A DNA stretch of 51,520 bases from Candidatus Stercoripulliclostridium merdipullorum (lineage in GTDB: Bacteria > Bacillota > Clostridia > Christensenellales > DTU072), in NCBI GenBank assembly GCA_018713745.1, contig DVOH01000011.1, positions 1 through 51,520 on the forward strand, in the 5' to 3' direction. The notes under the pieces were generated by a model. It ran no database searches. It was not told the DNA's origin and saw only the letters and a program-made list of their open reading frames with translations. Position 1 is the stretch's first letter; each line of letters opens with the position of its first letter. Both the position numbers and the translations under genes were made by a program. Positions 48,778 through 51,520 of the stretch are shown here, piece after piece.

Positions 48778-48802
48778 GGACGGCTTCTGCCGTCCTTCCT
48801 TT
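48778..48802 (+). terminator. terminator after galK
   Basis: GGACGGC-TTCT-GCCGTCC-TTCCTTTT. Confidence 0.7.
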
Positions 48803-48859
48803 TGAATCCGAATCCGAATCGAAATTCAATTTTACAAAGCAAGCCGAGGAGTTCTGACG

Positions 48860-50284
48860 ATGCGCAACCTTACCATGATGACCGATCTGTATCAGCTGAC
48901 GATGATGAACGCCTATCTCAAAATGGGGATGGCAGACCGCGAAGCGGTGTTCGACGTATTTTACCGCAGCGCGCCGGGGCTGGAATTTGCCGTGGCGGCG
49001 GGGCTGGAACAGGCGGTCGAGTATATCAACAACCTGCATTTTACCGAGGAAGAAATCGAATATCTGAAGAGTCTCGCTTTGTTTGACGAAGCGTTTTTCG
49101 ACCGACTCCGCAAGTTCCGTTTTACGGGCGATATTTTTGCCGTGCGCGAAGGCGAAATCGTTTTCCCCACCGAGCCTATCCTGACCGTCCGCGCGCCGCT
49201 GTTCGAAGCGCAGCTGGTCGAAACGGCATTGCTCAACATTATCAATCACCAGACGCTGATCGCGACCAAAGCCCTTAAGATCACTCAAGAAACGACGGGC
49301 GCCGTATCGGAGTTCGGATTGCGTCGCGCGCAAGGGCCCGACGCGGGAATATACGGTTCGCGCGCCAGTATGATCGGCGGTTGTACATCGACGTCCAACG
49401 TGTTGGCGGGACAGCTGTTTGACGTACGCATCAGCGGAACGCACGCCCACAGCTGGGTCATGAGCTTCCCGACCGAACTCGAAGCCTTCCGTCATTATGC
49501 CGAAATTTATCCCGAAAACTGTCTGTTGTTGGTCGACACTTACAATACATTAAAAAGCGGCGTACCGAACGCCATCAAAGTGTTTGACGAGCTCAGCGCC
49601 AAGGGATACCGTCCCGTCGGCATCCGGCTTGACAGCGGCGACCTTGCCTATCTCAGCAAAATAGCACGCAAAATGCTGGACGACGCGGGTTATCCCGACG
49701 CCAAAATTTTTGCCAGCGGCGATATTGACGAAAACATTCTGAGTTCGCTGAAAAGCCAGGGCGCAAAGATCGACGTCTGGGGGATCGGCACCAAGCTGAT
49801 TACGGCGTCCCCCAACCCCGCGCTGGGCGGCGTTTACAAACTTGCGGCGATCAACTTAAACGGAGAATGGGAACCCAGGATGAAGTTTTCGGATACCCCC
49901 GAAAAGCTGACTAATCCCGGCTTCAAAACGACGTATCGCATCTACGGCGGGGACGGGATGGCGGCTGCCGATCTGATTGCGTTGCGGTCGGAGCGGTTTG
50001 ACGAAACGAAACCGCTGACGATTTTCCATCCCCTGGAAACCTGGAAAAAGACGACGTTTACCGACTACCGGATGCGGGATCTGATGGTACAGGTCTTTGA
50101 TCGGGGCAAGCAGGTTTACGAGCTGCCTCCGCTCAAAGAAATCATAGCGTTTGCTGCGCGGTCGAGAGAGGAATTCTGGGAGGAGTACAAGCGCCGCGTC
50201 AATCCCCACCGTTATAAGGTCGACTTGTCGGACGGACTGTACGCGCTGAAGCAGTCGCTGTTGCGGGCAAATCAGGAGCATTAA
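48860..50284 (+). CDS. pncB: nicotinate phosphoribosyltransferase
   Basis: MTDLYQLTMMNAYLKMG; SGTHAHSWVMSFPTELEAFRHYAE; GIRLDSGDLAYLS; GIGTKLITA. Confidence 0.96.
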   Translation: MRNLTMMTDLYQLTMMNAYLKMGMADREAVFDVFYRSAPGLEFAVAAGLEQAVEYINNLHFTEEEIEYLKSLALFDEAFFDRLRKFRFTGDIFAVREGEIVFPTEPILTVRAPLFEAQLVETALLNIINHQTLIATKALKITQETTGAVSEFGLRRAQGPDAGIYGSRASMIGGCTSTSNVLAGQLFDVRISGTHAHSWVMSFPTELEAFRHYAEIYPENCLLLVDTYNTLKSGVPNAIKVFDELSAKGYRPVGIRLDSGDLAYLSKIARKMLDDAGYPDAKIFASGDIDENILSSLKSQGAKIDVWGIGTKLITASPNPALGGVYKLAAINLNGEWEPRMKFSDTPEKLTNPGFKTTYRIYGGDGMAAADLIALRSERFDETKPLTIFHPLETWKKTTFTDYRMRDLMVQVFDRGKQVYELPPLKEIIAFAARSREEFWEEYKRRVNPHRYKVDLSDGLYALKQSLLRANQEH

Positions 50285-50351
50285 CAAGGAATCGACGTTT
50301 TTCGACGCAATATGCCGATTTGCGCTGCCATATCACGGTTATAATCTGGGT

Positions 50352-50942
50352 ATGGCACGTTTATTTTGGAGAAAAAAGAAAGAGAAAGAGGACAAAGACG
50401 CACAGGCGTTGCGATTGCAGAGCGAGCGGATTGCCGAATTGAAAGAGGAAATCGGGCGTCTGCAAAAAGAGCTTTCCGCTTTACGCGCGCGCGAGTCGAA
50501 CGTACTGGAGGAAGTGGAGTTTTGCCGCAGGCTTTCGGCGGACGCCGAAAAGGAAATTCGGCTTCGTTACACGCTGGAAGCCGAACGTCTGGACACCTTC
50601 CGCAAGCGTTGGACGGGTTACGTCGACGGCTTGAAGCAGGAAAGTTTCGGCGCGGCGCTTAAGGAAGCGGACGAGCGGTTCGATCGCTGTCGCAACGAAA
50701 TCGCACGCTATATTGCCGAAGACTTTTTCGGCGGGGCGGGACCCGAAGCCGATCTTGCCGCCGAGCGGTTGCGGCTGGAAGAGGAACCCGACGACTGCGA
50801 TTTGTCCGGACGGGAGGAACGGGTAGACGATGTTTTGCCGGACGCTGAACTGAAAGCGCTCCTCGGTCAGCTGATCGACGGAGAACAGGCAAAAGCAAAG
50901 CGAATCGTTGACAATCGCGCGGGCGCAAGGTATAATAAATAA
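50352..50942 (+). CDS. uncharacterised coiled-coil protein (196 aa)
   Basis: Lys/Glu-rich heptad-like N-region; no recognised domain; followed directly by pepF. Confidence 0.65.
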   Translation: MARLFWRKKKEKEDKDAQALRLQSERIAELKEEIGRLQKELSALRARESNVLEEVEFCRRLSADAEKEIRLRYTLEAERLDTFRKRWTGYVDGLKQESFGAALKEADERFDRCRNEIARYIAEDFFGGAGPEADLAAERLRLEEEPDDCDLSGREERVDDVLPDAELKALLGQLIDGEQAKAKRIVDNRAGARYNK

Positions 50943-50961
50943 AAAATTTGTGAGGAAGAGT

Positions 50962-51520
50962 ATGGCTTCGACCTTGACAAGAGACAACGTGATTGCCGAA
51001 CGCAAATGGGATCTCAGCGGATTGTTTGCAGACGAAACGCAATGGCAATCGCTGTATGACGAAGTCGATGCTTCGCTCGGGGCAATCGGCGCCTATCGCA
51101 ACCGTCTGAATGTCGACAACGTTTTCGAATGTCTCAGACTCGAGAGCGATACGAGTCGCCGCATCGAACGCTTGTATATGTACGCGGCGTTGCGAAAAGA
51201 CGAAGATACCTCCCGCGCCGTTTATCAGTCGATGGCGGAAAAAGCCGAAATGCTGATGGTGCGGTTTTCGACCGAAGCGTCGTTTGTTACGCCCGAAATC
51301 GCCAAGTTTCCCGTCAAAACGTTGCGCGCGTTGGCGGCGGATCCCGCAGGGGAAGCGTTCAGCGTCTATTTTGAAAACGTAATTCGCGAAAAAAAGCACA
51401 TTCTTTCGGCAAAAGAAGAGAAAGTATTGTCGCAGATTGCTTCGTTTACGCGGGATTTCCGTCAGATTTTTTCGATGTTCGACAACGCCGATATCAAATT
51501 CGGTCGGGTCAGCGACGGCA
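50962..51520 (+). CDS. pepF: oligoendopeptidase F, 5' part (runs off the window)
   Basis: Manual translation from ATG 50962: MASTLTRDNVIAERKWDLSGLFADETQWQSLYDEV... KAEMLMVRFSTEASFVTPEI; GAGGAAGAG RBS. Confidence 0.88.
   Translation, partial: MASTLTRDNVIAERKWDLSGLFADETQWQSLYDEVDASLGAIGAYRNRLNVDNVFECLRLESDTSRRIERLYMYAALRKDEDTSRAVYQSMAEKAEMLMVRFSTEASFVTPEIAKFPVKTLRALAADPAGEAFSVYFENVIREKKHILSAKEEKVLSQIASFTRDFRQIFSMFDNADIKFGRVSDG

Noticed and set aside
48803-48822. Tandem hexamer GAATCC-GAATCC-GAATCG between galK and pncB
   Set aside because: Fewer than three exact copies and no obvious role; too short to call a functional repeat
1-51520. CRISPR arrays, IS elements, prophage genes, defence islands, biosynthetic clusters
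   Set aside because: Looked for regularly spaced repeats, transposases, integrases, phage structural genes, nuclease/helicase sets and NRPS/PKS/RiPP motifs; none seen

Overview
The window is 51.5 kb of gene-dense chromosome with mixed strand use. It looks like a Clostridia-type Firmicute, judged from sigma-A promoters, AGGAGG ribosome-binding sites, WhiA, RNase J, YitT and class-II GalT. I call about 45 protein genes plus the 5' half of a tRNA-Ala(CGC) at the left edge. Most are housekeeping: dtd, uraA-upp, uvrC, dnaE-whiA-murB, serA/serC, RNase J, dnaX-ybaB-recR, galT/galK, pncB, and the start of pepF. Accessory content includes two MATE transporters, two large membrane-anchored surface proteins (about 1319 and 675 aa), a THI5/SsuA-like ABC transporter, a SecB-like protein and several uncharacterised membrane proteins. 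I found no prophage, IS element, CRISPR array or recognisable defence island. The most interesting signals are regulatory. (1) A shared palindrome (TTCCA-N6-TGGAA) lies in the -35/-10 spacer of two promoters flanking an Xre-type regulator, one driving a giant surface protein and one facing a MATE gene; the regulator also has a 3-codon leader ORF. (2) An 11-bp inverted pair flanks the serC promoter. (3) Three genes have a -10 box exactly 6 nt before ATG and no Shine-Dalgarno, which suggests leaderless mRNAs. (4) An intrinsic terminator abuts the upp RBS. (5) An in-frame A-AAA-AAG slippery site lies near the 3' end of dnaX. (6) A promoter is embedded in a terminator stem upstream of the first MATE gene. 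All calls were made by eye; no database or folding computation was run.
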